Below are positions 1 through 11,318 of a DNA stretch of 64,000 nucleotides, one piece after another. The stretch's first letter is position 1. Each line of letters opens with the position of its first letter. Below the pieces are notes generated by a model, which worked only from the letters and a program-made list of their open reading frames with translations, was not told where the DNA came from and made no database searches. Source of the stretch: Conus ventricosus (lineage: Eukaryota > Mollusca > Gastropoda > Neogastropoda > Conidae); contig CM031607.1 in the NCBI GenBank assembly GCA_018398815.1, positions 88,666,501-88,730,500 on the forward strand, given 5' to 3'. Position numbers and translations under genes: made by a program.

Positions 1-525
1 AAAGTGAAAGAACCCTAATCACAGTTGAAAATGACGAAGTACCTCAATGGTGTCATGTTCAACCTCGTTAGATCACCTAATCAAACTGTTCATTAATGAG
101 ACTGCGCTCCCTCAAATTTAGGTTTAAAGAACACTTGCTGACAGGAGTCTCAAGAGAGATAAACCTGTGGCCAAATGTATCAGCCTACCAGGACACTCTC
201 AGCCCGCAATGATCAAAGGCTTGTGCTTAAGCTCTTAGCCGATCCCTGGGTTACAAATGAAACGGAATCCAGTGTTACAGATTAACTGGGAAGCAGAAAT
301 CTAGCTGAAAGAAATGAAAGAGCCCAATAGACCTCTGTCACCATAGTTCTGCCCAGTCAGCTCTGTTGCTTCACCTAGGACCCCCTTGATCCACTGGACT
401 TCAACATGACTGCCGTGTCCCAGTGTTGTCGCTATCACTGTGCCATTTTCTTTGGGTATTTGGCATTATGTGTTCTGAGAGGGAGGGTGTTTCTTCGTTT
501 GTTTGCTTGTTTATGAAAACTCTGT

Positions 526-627
526 CCACAGATGTTTCACCTGATGTGATCTTTGAATTCCACAGATGTTTCACCTGATGTGATCTTTGAATTCCACAGA
601 TGTTTCACCTGATGTGATCTTTGGAAT
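526..627. repeat. 34-bp tandem repeat, 3 units
   Basis: Three head-to-tail units start at 526, 560 and 594, each beginning CCACAGATGTTTCACCTGATG. The equivalent place in copy 3 (53972-54212) has about seven units, so the array varies in copy number between copies. Confidence 0.9.
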
Positions 628-1380
628 TTCTGAAAAACACTAATATTTTTCATCTGATCTAAGATTTTATGGAAGAATGATTTTTAACGAAGTTTCCGGT
701 CCGTTTTTAGAAGGTGTATTTTAGAAGGTGTATTTTAAGAGATGTGTGAAAGGTGTTTTTGTTGTTGTTGTTGGTTTGATGACTTGTGAGCTCACTTCAA
801 CGTAGTTGACGGCCCTGACATGGCCCCTTGCGGTCGGCTGGGCTATAGGCAACATTATCTTACTTTATCTTTGCTTGAAGGTGGTATGTAGTGGATGTGG
901 AGGTAGTATGACTCTGGCAAGTATTCCTTTCTATGAACAAGCCTTGGGCGACCCTGCATTTTGTACAGAAAACTTGCCATTTACCTTATCATTCAAATCA
1001 ATTCCACATGTTAGTTGGATCAAGCCCAAGAATAGTCTGGCTGAGACTTGCATCTATGCACTCTTAATACTATGTGGCAGATTTTGGTGAGGGTGGGGGG
1101 GGGGGGGGGGGTTAAGCCTGGGAGAACACTTGGGTGAGTCTAGCTGTTAGAGGGACAACCTTACAGATGCAGTGACCCGAACATCTGATCAGATGAGTCC
1201 AGCTCTTGGATCCATAAAGCTGCCGTAGCCATTGCCCTAAACAACGCTGGGCATGATCTTTGTCTGGTGCAACTCTGACTTCAGTTCGTTAACCAACCCC
1301 CCACCCCCACCCCCCACCCCGCTCCTCCCCTCCACACACACACGCACAAACACAAAATCAAACACGCAAAATAACAATGT

Positions 1381-1493
<113 letters not shown>

Positions 1494-1616
1494 CTATTCA
1501 TCTTTTTTTTTAATTATTTATTTGCTTATTCATTCATTTGTTTTGTACTTATTTCATTTGCTCTCGTTTTCTTTACAGCGCATGCTGTTATGTCCGTTGT
1601 TATGGGACAGTGGGAT

Positions 1617-1618
<2 letters not shown>

Positions 1619-1701
<83 letters not shown>
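1619..1701. repeat. (TG)n microsatellite
   Basis: Pure TG dinucleotides for about 80 bp. It is the reverse complement of the (CA)n array 127 bp upstream, so the two could pair as a hairpin. In copy 3 the equivalent array (55160-55380) is broken up by small changes. Confidence 0.98.
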
Positions 1702-1703
<2 letters not shown>

Positions 1704-1846
1704 CTGTGTGTACGTGGACGAGTGTCAATGTGCACCCTTGGTTGTAGGTAAATTGTACTTTTCGCAATATTCATCTGATTATTGGTATCATTTATGTTTT
1801 CTTTAACCTTTCTGTATTTGTAAGCGCTTAGGGCTTATGATGCAAG

Positions 1847-1917
1847 ATTATTTATCGTCTCTCTTCGTCATACGGAGTCACGTGAGTATCAGCGTGCGTC
1901 AGCCAAGAATAGTCAGT
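1847..1917. repeat. DIRS left terminus and inverted repeat, copy 1
   Basis: 1847-1886 (containing CATACGGAGTCACGTGAG) is the reverse complement of 10190-10228, part of the internal complementary region. 1887-1917 (TATCAGCG..CAGCCAAG) is the reverse complement of right-terminal sequence near 10421-10445. It matches more clearly in copy 2 at 38493-38528. Together these are the outer end and the inverted terminal repeat expected of a DIRS element. Confidence 0.85.
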
Positions 1918-2130
1918 TGGCGCCCAGGCAGGCAAGGATAGGACGTGAACACGACACTCAACAAAATTATTAAGTCCCATACACAGGAATACAAAATCGA
2001 AAAACAGTTGATAACAATAGTGAAGGTTATTTTACTTGTACATGTTGTTTATTTTAACATAAATAACCTAGTTTGAGGGGCAAGTACAACATCCTTTTTT
2101 CACCCTCACTCGTTCCTGCTTGCTACGGGG

Positions 2131-3420
2131 GTGACATCGTGCATGTGCATGCGTGGGCCCGGTACCGACAGGATTTGTCCTAAGTTTATGACGGACTCGC
2201 ACACTAGTAGCCCCTATTTGCCCAAATTTGTACTCGAAACAGAGGGGTTTTTCCAGCAGAGACTGGTAGATCTCATTCCCTTGTGTAGTCCGCAAGAGAC
2301 TGACAAAAGATCAGCAGAGACTGAACTTCGAGTCAGCAAGACTGACGCAATGGCTGAAGTAAAGCCCTGAGCGGCAAGAGGCTGCGACTGTGGCATTTGC
2401 GGACCTGCAGTCACTTGACGCAAAAAATGTTGGCCGCTTGGATAGACTTGAAGCCATGCTGCAGAGAATCGCTGGCCAAAGCCATTCGGGTGAACAACAG
2501 TGAACAACAATGAAAAACAGTGAACAACAGTGAACAACAGCCCAACAGAGCAAGAAAGCGAGCTTTGTCACCAGACAGTTCAGATTCAGATGATGTAGAA
2601 AAGTTTGACTCCGAAAAACCCGGGCCAAGGGAAGAAGGTGCACGCAAAAAGCACAAAGGAATTGTCAGAGTCCCGGGGAAACTGAAGGGGAGGTAGTAGA
2701 TGACACGCTCTCAGCAGCCGGCTCTGGGCGAAGTTTGCTAGGGGAAATAGATAAAGATCTAGACAGCACCACCAGTCTCCTCCTCCCTAGCACAAATCAT
2801 AAACAAAAGCTTCCCGTTGGACTGTCAGAGGACAAACTGAAAGACAGACTCGGTAAGTATCAGAGGCCAGAAAAACTGGGGAAGCACTGATAGTTTCCGC
2901 CCAGTCAACATGAAATTTGGAAAAGTCTTCCAGCAGAGGCCAGAAGAGCTGACATCAAAAACTCGCATGTGCAAAAAGCACTGACAAAAGCAGCAATAGC
3001 TTTGAAGACAGCACACCCAAAAAATTACTCAGGGCACAACGCCCGCACACTCACAGACATCCAAAAAAATGAAACAGCCATTGAAAAGAACACAGACAGT
3101 CTTGCTCTGTTGGGTCATGCATCACATCAGCTATCACTCAGACGCACACAGGCCATTCGCTCACATTTGCACCCTCCCATCACTGGCATTTGTAATGATT
3201 CTGTGCCAGTCATAAAATGGTTGTTTCGTGACAACTTGGCTGCGTCACTCAAAGAAATTAAAGAAATGGACAGGTTGGACAATACTCTTGCTGCTGGGGG
3301 GAAAACAAAGTATAGAACATCTACAAACCAGCAATACAGAGGCGGCAACCCTTTTTTAGGACAGACAAAACACAGGGCAATGGTTTCGGTACAGAGGCGG
3401 CCGTGCGAGTTACAGGCACA
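2131..3420 (+). pseudogene. DIRS gag-like region, copy 1 (broken)
   Basis: This is the first coding region of the element, between the left terminus and the RT. The best open piece is 2969-3400, a charged, alanine- and glutamine-rich segment with the motif NDSVPVIKWLF and then a Lys/Glu-rich helix-like stretch (SLKEIKEMDRLDN). An upstream piece at 2131-2370 carries ETEGFFQQRLVDLIP. Several frame changes separate the pieces. Position ahead of the RT and low-complexity composition suggest the gag-like ORF1 of DIRS elements; there is no zinc-knuckle I can see. Function as a nucleic-acid-binding structural protein is inferred from family layout only. The copy 3 equivalent is 56100-57060, also broken. 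Confidence 0.6.
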
Positions 3421-3422
3421 AA

Positions 3423-4240
3423 GTGGCAGTCATGCGAGCTCGCGCGCACAGCACGACCAACAAGCCAGCCAGCGAAGTGGTAAGTGCTTACTATCACAGT
3501 CTCGCACAGATAAGGGCAGAATTAGAGACAGAGATGGATATGTTTCAAGGTGGCAGGCTCCAACAATTTCTGCCCGTATGGGAATCACTTACAACAGACC
3601 AAGAAATCTTACAGCTGATAAGAGGAGCCACACTGGAATTTGAAGAGAAAACTCTGTTATCCCCTCACACATGTTGTAGTACACAACCTGGCTTAAACCA
3701 GGCGAAAACAAATATCATAGACAGTGAGGTGAATAAACTCAGCTCAAAAGGAGTTATATCCCCTTGTACACATGTACACGACCAACATGTGTCGCCTGTG
3801 TTTACAAGACCAAAAAAGATGGGTCAAATCGCATGATTCTGAATATGAAAAAATGAATCAAGATATTACTTACCACAATTTCCAAATGGATACTTTGCAT
3901 GTTGCACTGAAGTTAGTGACACCTTTTTGTTTCATGGCTTCTATGGACCTAAAGGATGCCTATTATTCCATCCCCATTGCACAAGCACATAGGAAGTATC
4001 TCAGATTCAGATGGAGAGGCCAACTCTGGGAATATAACTGTATGCCAAATGGTCTGGCTCTTGCCCCTAGGAAATTTACCAAAATGTTGAAACCTGTTTT
4101 TGCCAAACTGAGACAAGAAAATCATGTCTTTGCCACACTGAGACAAGAAAATCATGTCTTTGCCACACTGAGACAAGCAAATCATGTCTTTGCCAAACTG
4201 AGACAAAGAAAATCATGTCTCCACCAACTTTCTGGATGGT
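3423..4240 (+). pseudogene. DIRS reverse transcriptase, N-terminal part, copy 1
   Basis: Two overlapping frames (3423-3836, then 3772-4242) carry the start of the polymerase. The first has the DIRS-style linker GGRLQQFLPVWE and the fingers motif VSPVFTRPKK. The second has palm motif A (SMDLKDAYYSIPI, with the catalytic Asp) and motif B region NGLALAPRKFTKML. One frameshift sits near 3830. The protein would copy the element's RNA. Just before the LINE insertion a 30-bp segment is repeated four times in frame. The final codons before the insertion are the start of motif C (NFLDG). The second Asp of the usual YLDD is Gly here. Confidence 0.85.
4099..4219 (+). repeat. 30-bp in-frame tandem expansion inside the RT
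   Basis: Four units start at 4099, 4129, 4159 and 4189, each encoding approximately FAKLRQENHV. Copies 2 and 3 have a single unit, so copy 1 gained three. The expansion keeps the reading frame and ends about 20 bp before the LINE insertion point. Confidence 0.92.
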
Positions 4241-7200
4241 AAAGAGAGTATGCAGTCGCAGACACGAACAAAATATGTTAGAAAATAATTCAGCATTTGA
4301 TATTCATTTTTACCGTTTCGGACAAAATTTTCTGGACTTTCTGCTGATGAAAATCCGTGCCAAAACCATTGCTTTTCGCTACCATGAAAAAGAAAGTCGA
4401 TCAACAAAGGGAAGATACTTGAAATTAAAGACATACAGCGTTTAGAGAAAATTGAACGTAAAACTGATGAAGATCTGAAATTATAAAACATAAGAATGAT
4501 GAACGGAAGCATTGCGTAAAAAGAAAAGGAAGGAGTAATGATAAGATCTAGGGCCAGATGGATTGCAGAAGGGGAAAAGATCCACCGTTTTTTTGTTCCC
4601 AGAGAAAAGGAATTATGTGAGAAAAACAATGACTAATCGGGTGGATAAAGATGGGAATGTGTTGCAAGACCAATGTGAAATACCGAAGGGAAAGTGCATT
4701 CTTTTTTTCAAACACTTTTTTCTGAAAGAAAATGAAAGAAAGTCAAATCGAGAATTTAATTAATAAATGTACCTAAATTAACACTAATGAAGCACAACCC
4801 ACTGGAAGGTGACATTACACTTGATGAGGCAGTTTTTGCTTGAAAAAATATGGCAAATCATAAAAGTCCAGGGACTGATGGATTCAATGCTGAATTCTTT
4901 AAATTTCTTTTGGAAAGACCTTGGCCCTTTTATTGTGAGAGCATTAAATGATTTTTTTGAAAGATGGTGACTCTCCCAAAACCCAGAGAGAAGGAATAAA
5001 TAGTCTGCATCCCAAAAGGGACGATAAACCAAAAACAATATATAAAAAATTGGAGACCCATTTCCTTACTTAATGTTATATATAAAATTGGTTCATCCGT
5101 TTTGCCAATAAATTAAAGCCGTTTTAAACCTTCAGCCCTTCACGAGGAAAAAACAGGCTTAGGCAAACCGTTATAATTGGTGATAATGTAAGGCTTATTT
5201 AGATTTAATTCACTATTTGAAAGAAAATCCTTCCCGGGGGTGTTGATTTGTTTAGATTTTGAGAAGGCATTTGATTTTTTAAAATTTGGGGAAATTTTTT
5301 GTATAAAGTTCTTAGAGCTTTTGGGTTTTCTGAAACGGTTTTAAGGTGGATTCAAACATTTTATAAACACACAAAGTCGACTGTTATAGTCAATGGTCAG
5401 GTAACGGAATGGTTGACTGTCCAACGCGGATGTAGACAAGGGACCCCATCCCCTCCTTATTTTTTTTATTTTATGTGCTGAGATAATGGCAATAATGATT
5501 CGTGAAAACAAAGAATAAAGGGATTTTTTTTAAATGAAACAGACCATAAAATTTCTCAGTACGCTAAAGACACTCAGTTAATGAACAAAAGGAGACAGAA
5601 AATCTTTTGAACAAAGTATGCAAACGGTGGAAATATTGGACAGTACTCTGGATTACCCCATCAATGTAGATAAAACTCAAGCAATATGGCTAGGACCATG
5701 AGAAAATAAACTAAAAAGGTATTTACCACATCTGAAAATAAAACTGGAACTCAGACAGATTTAAGATACGGGGAATTTGGCTAACAAGCGATCTAAAGCA
5801 TTGCGAGGCAATTATTATAATGATAAATTTGAAGAAGTGATAGCTTTGTTTAAAATTTGGCCCAAAGAGAAATATTACTCCGCTGGGAAGGGTGGCTGTT
5901 CTTGAAATTTTTGATTCTTTCAAACTAAACCCTCTGTGGATTTTGTTGCCAAACCCACCTGGATGATTTCATGGCAGATCTCCAGAAAGCGGTTTTCAGA
6001 TTTGTGTGGAATGGAAAACAAGACAGAATTAATAGGAAGACAACAGTTAAAAGTGTAAAAGATGGTGGTTTGAATGTACCTGAAGTTAAGACATATTTAA
6101 GGGTCTGCTAAAATCACATGGATACGAAAATTGTATTATTCTAAGCATAACTGGAAAAGTATTTGTATCGATATATCCCATATAAATAAACAAAGATATT
6201 ATGGACCATTGTGTGTTAATTTTAAAAAAACGAATAACCTATTTTGGAAACATTTTTCAGTGCTTACCATCTGTTTTGGAAGAAAGTACAACCTAAAACA
6301 AGTACAGATTTACTAGCCGAACCTTTCCTGTACAATAAACGCTTTAAACGTGGAAACAAAGTTATTCAATCAACGAACTGGACAGCAAATGGCATTCCTT
6401 GCATTGCAGATTTTGTGAATATAGACGGAAGTTTTTTGTCTTTAGCTGAGTTCAACCGTCGTTTCCGGGTCAGCATTGACTTTTGACGTACGGTGGTTTA
6501 TATATCATGTATTCGACAATATATGATTAAATATAAAAATCGTTTAAAAAAATAATAGCAAGTCTGACCTCCCAATGCGCCCTGAAAACGATTTATCGAT
6601 TGTAAAGGTATGAACCTTTTTTATCGCATATTAATAGACGATACCCAGCTCCTAACTGTGTAAAAAATGGAATAATACATTGGAAGGCGAAATAATTTGG
6701 CAAAATGTTTTCAAAAAATACACAAAATTTTATGAAGTAAAAATTTGAAATGGTTTCAAATGAGGATCGTCCCATCAAATTCTTGGTTACAAATATTAAT
6801 TAAAGAAAGGGGTGTGGTGACGATAATTCTTGTACTTTTGCCACACAAAAAGGAATCATAAACACTATTTTTTGGGGTTGAAAATATGATCAAATCATTC
6901 TGGACTAAACTCATCAATAAAAATTAAATGAAAAATGCAAAATGACGTTAAATTTGACCAAAAATTTCGTAATTTAGGTACTGATAAACAGATTGAAAAT
7001 GACGAAGCATTTGAAAGAATGATTCGTTTGCAAAATGGTTTATTTTTCAATGTAAACAAAAACAAATGTGTTCCAATGTGCGGTGTATTTAGGAAACGAC
7101 TATCAGGAAAGTTTAAAATTGAAGAATATATACCCAAAAAATTAATTGCCTGACACGATTTGAAAAAATGTGGGAATCGTATATACCTTTTTTATTAACA

Positions 7201-7694
7201 GATTAAGAAAAAACTTCATTGTCAAAAACGAACAAACAAACAAACAGTGATAGGGGTGCTGGTTGCAATGGAGATCTTCGCTTAGAAGCAACCTAGCTAT
7301 CACTAACTTTTTTAAATTATTTCCCTGACGACAGTGGGGCGAAAAGGAAATCTTGCAAAAAAATATGATAATCACACACAGCCCATCATTTAAATTTGTG
7401 AGCAAAGTTCTTTTTATAAAAGAAAAGTTTGGTATTCATGTCTTATAAACTGTAAAAATTTATATTATTATTTGAACTAATGTTCATGGTACCATAAACT
7501 TAATAGACCAGAGACTGTAAAGCGATTGTTTACTGTGCTTTGGCAGATTGATCGTGAAATTAGTGTATTTCCTTGATGTGGCCTCATGACGCCTTAAGTA
7601 CTTGAATATTGGGATTGTAATTTTTTGTATTGTTTCCATGCCTCCCACCCCCCTCATGGCCCGTTTGTGAAAAAAAAAAAAAAAAAAAAAAAAA
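4241..7694 (+). mobile_element. L1-like LINE, 5'-truncated, inserted in DIRS RT
   Basis: An insertion of 3454 bp ending in about 25 A residues (7670-7694) and flanked by a 14-15 bp duplication (AACTTTCTGGATGGT at 4226-4240, AACTTTCTGGAGGGT at 7693-7707). Copies 2 and 3 lack it. Translated with frameshifts it follows L1/Tx1-type ORF2 after the endonuclease: a linker with RSRARWIAEGEK near 4540-4590, KSPGTDGFNAEFFKF near 4860-4910, NWRP-like text near 5050, RT motif A CLDFEKAF near 5250-5275, the GCRQG motif near 5430, a decayed YADD near 5555, NVDKTQA near 5660, and a C-terminal region with NKVIQSTNW near 6360. It is heavily decayed. It inserted by target-primed reverse transcription on the strand of the host element. 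Confidence 0.9.
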
Positions 7695-8620
7695 CTTTCT
7701 GGAGGGTTCTCTTCTCCTTGCCGAATCAGAATCAAATGCACAGAGAATATCCAAGCCACAGTGCAGCTTTTTCGTTCACTCTGCTTCATTGTACACCAAG
7801 AGAAATCAGCTCTTAACCCCACCCAGGTTATTCAGTATCTAGGGGTAAATTATTGATTCCAGAACAAGACAGTCACTTTGACACCTGAAAGGAAAGAAAA
7901 ATCTGAAACACTGCTGTGTCCAGCAAATGAAAGCCAACAAACCAATTATCAGAGAACTACCAAGGTTATTGGGAAAATGGTGGCAAGTTTTCCGGCAGTG
8001 AAATTTGGGCCCCTACATTATCGTCACTTAGAAGCAACAAAAAAGCTGCACTGAAAAAACAAAGGGGAAATTTTGATGGATATACCACACTGACCCCACA
8101 CTCCAAAGAAGAGCTTAAGTGGTGGATAAGTAATGTAGATACTGCTTACAATTGGACATCACACATCCAATTTCGAGGGTTTCTATGACGTCCCGATGCC
8201 AGTATGACAGGATGGGGATGTGCATGTAAGACACAGAGCTCTGGAGGATTGTGGGTACCAGTTGAAACTCGCTTCCACATCAATTACCTTGAACTTAAGG
8301 CAGCTTACTTCGCACTGAAGTGCTTCCAGCAGATCTTGATGGAAAACATGTGCGCCTGCTGATTGATAATTCCACAGCAGTAGCCTGTATTAACAACAGG
8401 GGACAAGCCACTCTGACAGCTGTAATGAATGACAGCCTCTCTCTGGCAGTGGGCTGTGGACAGAAATTATGGCTGAGTGCACACCACATCCCAGGAAAGA
8501 CAATACAGCGCGGATAAAGAATCAAGAAAAATTTAAAGTGGATGCAGAGTGGAAACTGGACAGTAACTGGTTGACAGATACAGTCAACAAGCTGCATAAT
8601 TTCCTTTGAAATTAATTTGT
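7695..8620 (+). pseudogene. DIRS RT C-terminus and RNase H, copy 1
   Basis: Resumes the polymerase immediately after the LINE. RT thumb/connection text follows (LLLAESES near 7715, VIQYLGV near 7830). RNase H follows, with its acidic residues in DASMTGWGC (8195-8216), LELKAAYFAL (8290-8318) and IDNSTAVACINN (8361-8396), and the end near IPGK (8485-8515). RNase H removes RNA from the RNA:DNA hybrid. Small indels break the frame at least four times. Many look like lengthened homopolymers relative to copy 2. Confidence 0.85.
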
Positions 8621-9004
8621 TGCTTCCAGAATAAAACCCAAACAGCATCAACTGTTATGTCTCTTATAAGCCGACCCAGAGGCACATGCGGTTTTATGCT
8701 TTTCTCCTTAACTTGGGGAAAACTAAATGGTATGCTTTTCCTCCTTTTTAGCCTGCTGCCCAGTTTTTGCAGGAGATACGGAAGGAAGGCGACAGCCTGC
8801 TCACATCCCCTTATGGCACACAGGTCTGGTGGCCGGTTGTACAGAAAATGCTGACTCAGGAACCAGTCCTACCCTCCACACCTGCCCTGCTGACACTGCC
8901 CATCCCCCCTGGTCGCATTCACCGCCTGCTGCCAAGCTACAACTTCTGGCATGGGGGTGTATCAGGAGCACTTTTGAACAGGAAGGATTCTCCCCTGATG
9001 CAGT

Positions 9005-9975
9005 AGATCTTCTCATTAACTCCTGGAGGCCCCCACCAAAAGTCGTACAATACATACATAGTAGGTGGATAGAAAAATGCCTCAAAAACGGCATGGGAGT
9101 GGGGATCACCCACACCGCCACAGGTTGCAAATTTTTTAGCTTCCATGTTTAACAATGGGGCAAGCTATAGTGCCGTAAATTTTGCAAGAGGTGCATTATC
9201 AGTTTTTCTGCCATCAGTGAGAGGAGTATCAGTAGGTAATTTACCAGAGATTGCAGACTTGTCAAAGGGTTTTTGAGGAGAGCCCTGCACTGCCAAGGTA
9301 CAGACACACCTGGGATGTTTTGTGTAGTGTTGGATTACCTGTGCTCACTTCCAGAGTAAATACTTTGGATTTGAAACAACTGACATTGAAAACAGTAACT
9401 CTAATGGCATCTTCTTACTGGCAAAGAGGCCATGCTCTTCATCTACTGAAAACTACAGAGTGCATGTCAGTGAAAGGGAAATGTATTGTACAGTTTCTAG
9501 TAAACAAAAAACACCAAGCCAGGCAGTCCAAAACAGAGCCAGCAGAAATTCTCGCCTATTCGCAAAACACCAAATTATGCTTAGTGACGCACATACAACT
9601 GATCTGAAGAAAACTGAAGCGCTCAGGCAAGGGCCAAACTCTTTATTGCCATTCATAACCACATGCCCCCCATTTCCAGAAACACATTTTCTCGTGGGGC
9701 AAACAAGTGCTGGCTGTGGCAGGGGTGGACACAGAGACATATGGTGCACACACAACGCCTGCTGCGAGTTGTTCGGCTGCTGCAAGTGAAGGAGTGAACC
9801 TTGCCACCATCCTCAAAACAGCTGGATGGTCGGCAGAAAATACCTTCACCAAGTTTTATAAGAAAACGGTACTGTCTAAAACCCAAAATTTTGGACAGGC
9901 AGAAATTTGGGCAAGTTTGTTAAGAAGTCGGAAATTCTGTACAGTATGGGAGTTGCAAAATTTTAGACTAACTGG
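9005..9975 (+). pseudogene. DIRS tyrosine recombinase, copy 1 (catalytic Arg lost)
   Basis: The C-terminal gene of the element. The N-terminal core-binding part is near 9110-9280 (SAVNFARGALS). The catalytic part keeps the first Arg in WQRGHALHLL (9423-9452), the Trp in AGWSAENTF (9820-9846) and the nucleophile Tyr in TKFYKK (9848-9865). The box normally read HxxR is AHTTPAAS (9744-9767): Arg is replaced by Pro through CGT to CCT, while copies 2 and 3 keep CGT. There are several frameshifts. The enzyme would join the ends of circular element DNA to the target through a tyrosine-DNA bond. This copy should be inactive. Confidence 0.85.
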
Positions 9976-10189
9976 GGAATGTGCTTACAAATATTCTGCA
10001 TTTAACTGCATGTGAATGCAGGCCATAGGCACTGCAGTTGGAAATATGTTTCAAGTTTGTGTTCAGCATGTTATGTTTGGTGATATTTACCTGTACTGAA
10101 TCAGATTAAATTGATATACATGTTTGATGACTGCAATTGGTCTTTGCAATTATGTGAAATGCTGCGTAATCACTAGATGCTCTAAAATC

Positions 10190-10547
10190 TCACGTGACTC
10201 CGATGACTGAAGAGAGGCGATAAATAATTGAAAAATTAAAAAAAGACTTACGTAGAAAGGGGGACGTTTTTAAATTTGAATTATTTAGACCTATCGTAAG
10301 GAGGGAGGAGTTACGTGCCCTCCCTATGTATGGCTCTGAATGTTCAAAGTAACCGCTAGGTAAGTCTAGTGAACATTGTTCACCCTCCCAAAGTATCTAG
10401 TGACTACTTGCAGCTCTAAACACTGACTATTTTTGGCTGACCCCGGGGCTTTATAAATCACGTAACTCCTCCCTCCTTACGATAGGCTCTAAATAATTCA
10501 AATTAAACGTCACCTTTCTACGTAAGTCTAGTTTAATTTTTCAATTA
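10190..10547. repeat. DIRS internal complementary region and right terminus, copy 1
   Basis: 10190-10228 is complementary to the element's left outer end. 10229-10318 is complementary to 10462-10547, the right outer end (GTAACTCCTCCCTCCTTACG in the right arm). The two pairing segments abut, so the region is an antisense template of the circle junction, the hallmark of DIRS replication. In this copy the left arm has smeared runs (poly-A and poly-G extended) while the right arm is clean, so the arms no longer match perfectly. Confidence 0.88.
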
Positions 10548-11057
10548 TTTGATGTGTTGTGCTCCGTCATGATTCTTGAACTTTCGAATTTTAATTATAA
10601 TTAGACGGGGTTTGTGGCTTTGTACAAAGCTATAAAAATGCTCAAGCAAGCAAGCCCACCAAAGTTCTTTACGTCGAAAATGTGCTGTCAGAAAATCGCG
10701 GTCCTTTGCAAAGCTGAGCAGTTCAAAATGACGACGAAACAAGGCGAGCTGTTTTCAAGACAGCCAGGTCAAGCTGTGAATGCGGGACAAAATTAAACAG
10801 TTTTGGGGACATTATGTAACGCGTCATAGACCCATAGTGCCTGGGCCCGCAACAACACAATCGATCCAAATCTTTATTTTACATCTTTTTTTTGTAATTT
10901 TTTTTCGTAGTTATTTGTTTATTATCTTTTTTTTTTTTTGGTCTCGTCTGCCTGACCCACTCAAGTGCCATTTTAAACCCCCGCCACTCATTTCGTCTCT
11001 CCCGCCCCATTCCCGCGCCCTCTGGTCCCCCCCCCCCCCCCTCCTTCCACCGGCACC

Positions 11058-11318
11058 GACTATCTCTCTCTCTCTCTCACTGTGGTGTGTGTGTGTGTGT
11101 GTGTGTGTTTTGTGTGTGTGTGTGTGTGTGTGTGTGTACTCGAATGTGTGTTGTGGTTTGGTGGGTGTTGTGTGTGTGTGTGTGTGGTGTGAGTGGGGTG
11201 TGTACTCGAATGTGGTTGTGGTGTACTCGAATGTTTTGTGTGTGTGTACTCGAATGTGTGTGTGGGGTGTGTGTGGTGTGTGTGTGTGTGTGTGTGTGGG
11301 GGTGTGTGTGTGTGTGTG
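11058..11318. repeat. (CT)n then (TG)n microsatellite
   Basis: A short CT run followed by TG dinucleotides interrupted several times by TACTCGAATG. The same interruption appears in copy 2 (39241) and, slightly altered, in copy 3. Confidence 0.95.

Larger units (their letters stand above)
1847..10547 (+). mobile_element. DIRS-type tyrosine-recombinase retrotransposon, copy 1
   Basis: About 8.7 kb, of which 3.45 kb is a later LINE insertion, giving an element of about 5.2 kb. The order is left terminus, gag-like region, RT/RNase H, tyrosine recombinase, internal complementary region, right terminus. DIRS elements integrate by recombining a circle, using their tyrosine recombinase instead of a DDE integrase, and leave no target-site duplication; none is seen here. 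The ends are set by the internal complementary region at 10190-10318: read as reverse complement it is the right extremity joined directly to the left extremity, meeting near the shared AATT/ATT. The copy is dead: frames are broken, a LINE sits in the RT, and a recombinase catalytic Arg is changed to Pro. Confidence 0.88.

Noticed and set aside
806..1090. 94-codon frame with a hydrophobic start
   Set aside because: It has no ATG and its frame breaks in copy 3. Conservation is no better than in the surrounding sequence.
1918..1928. TTGGCGCCC resembling a tRNA-Lys primer binding site of LTR retroelements
   Set aside because: Only eight or nine bases match, there is no LTR, and the element primes and integrates as a DIRS element.
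2214..2643. Overlapping minus-strand frames opposite the DIRS gag-like region
   Set aside because: They are shadows of the plus-strand element and are not kept in copy 3.
4099..4219. CRISPR-like array of 30-bp repeats (also considered for 526-627, 33911-34030 and 53972-54212)
   Set aside because: Units are contiguous with no unique spacers and lie in eukaryotic repeat DNA.
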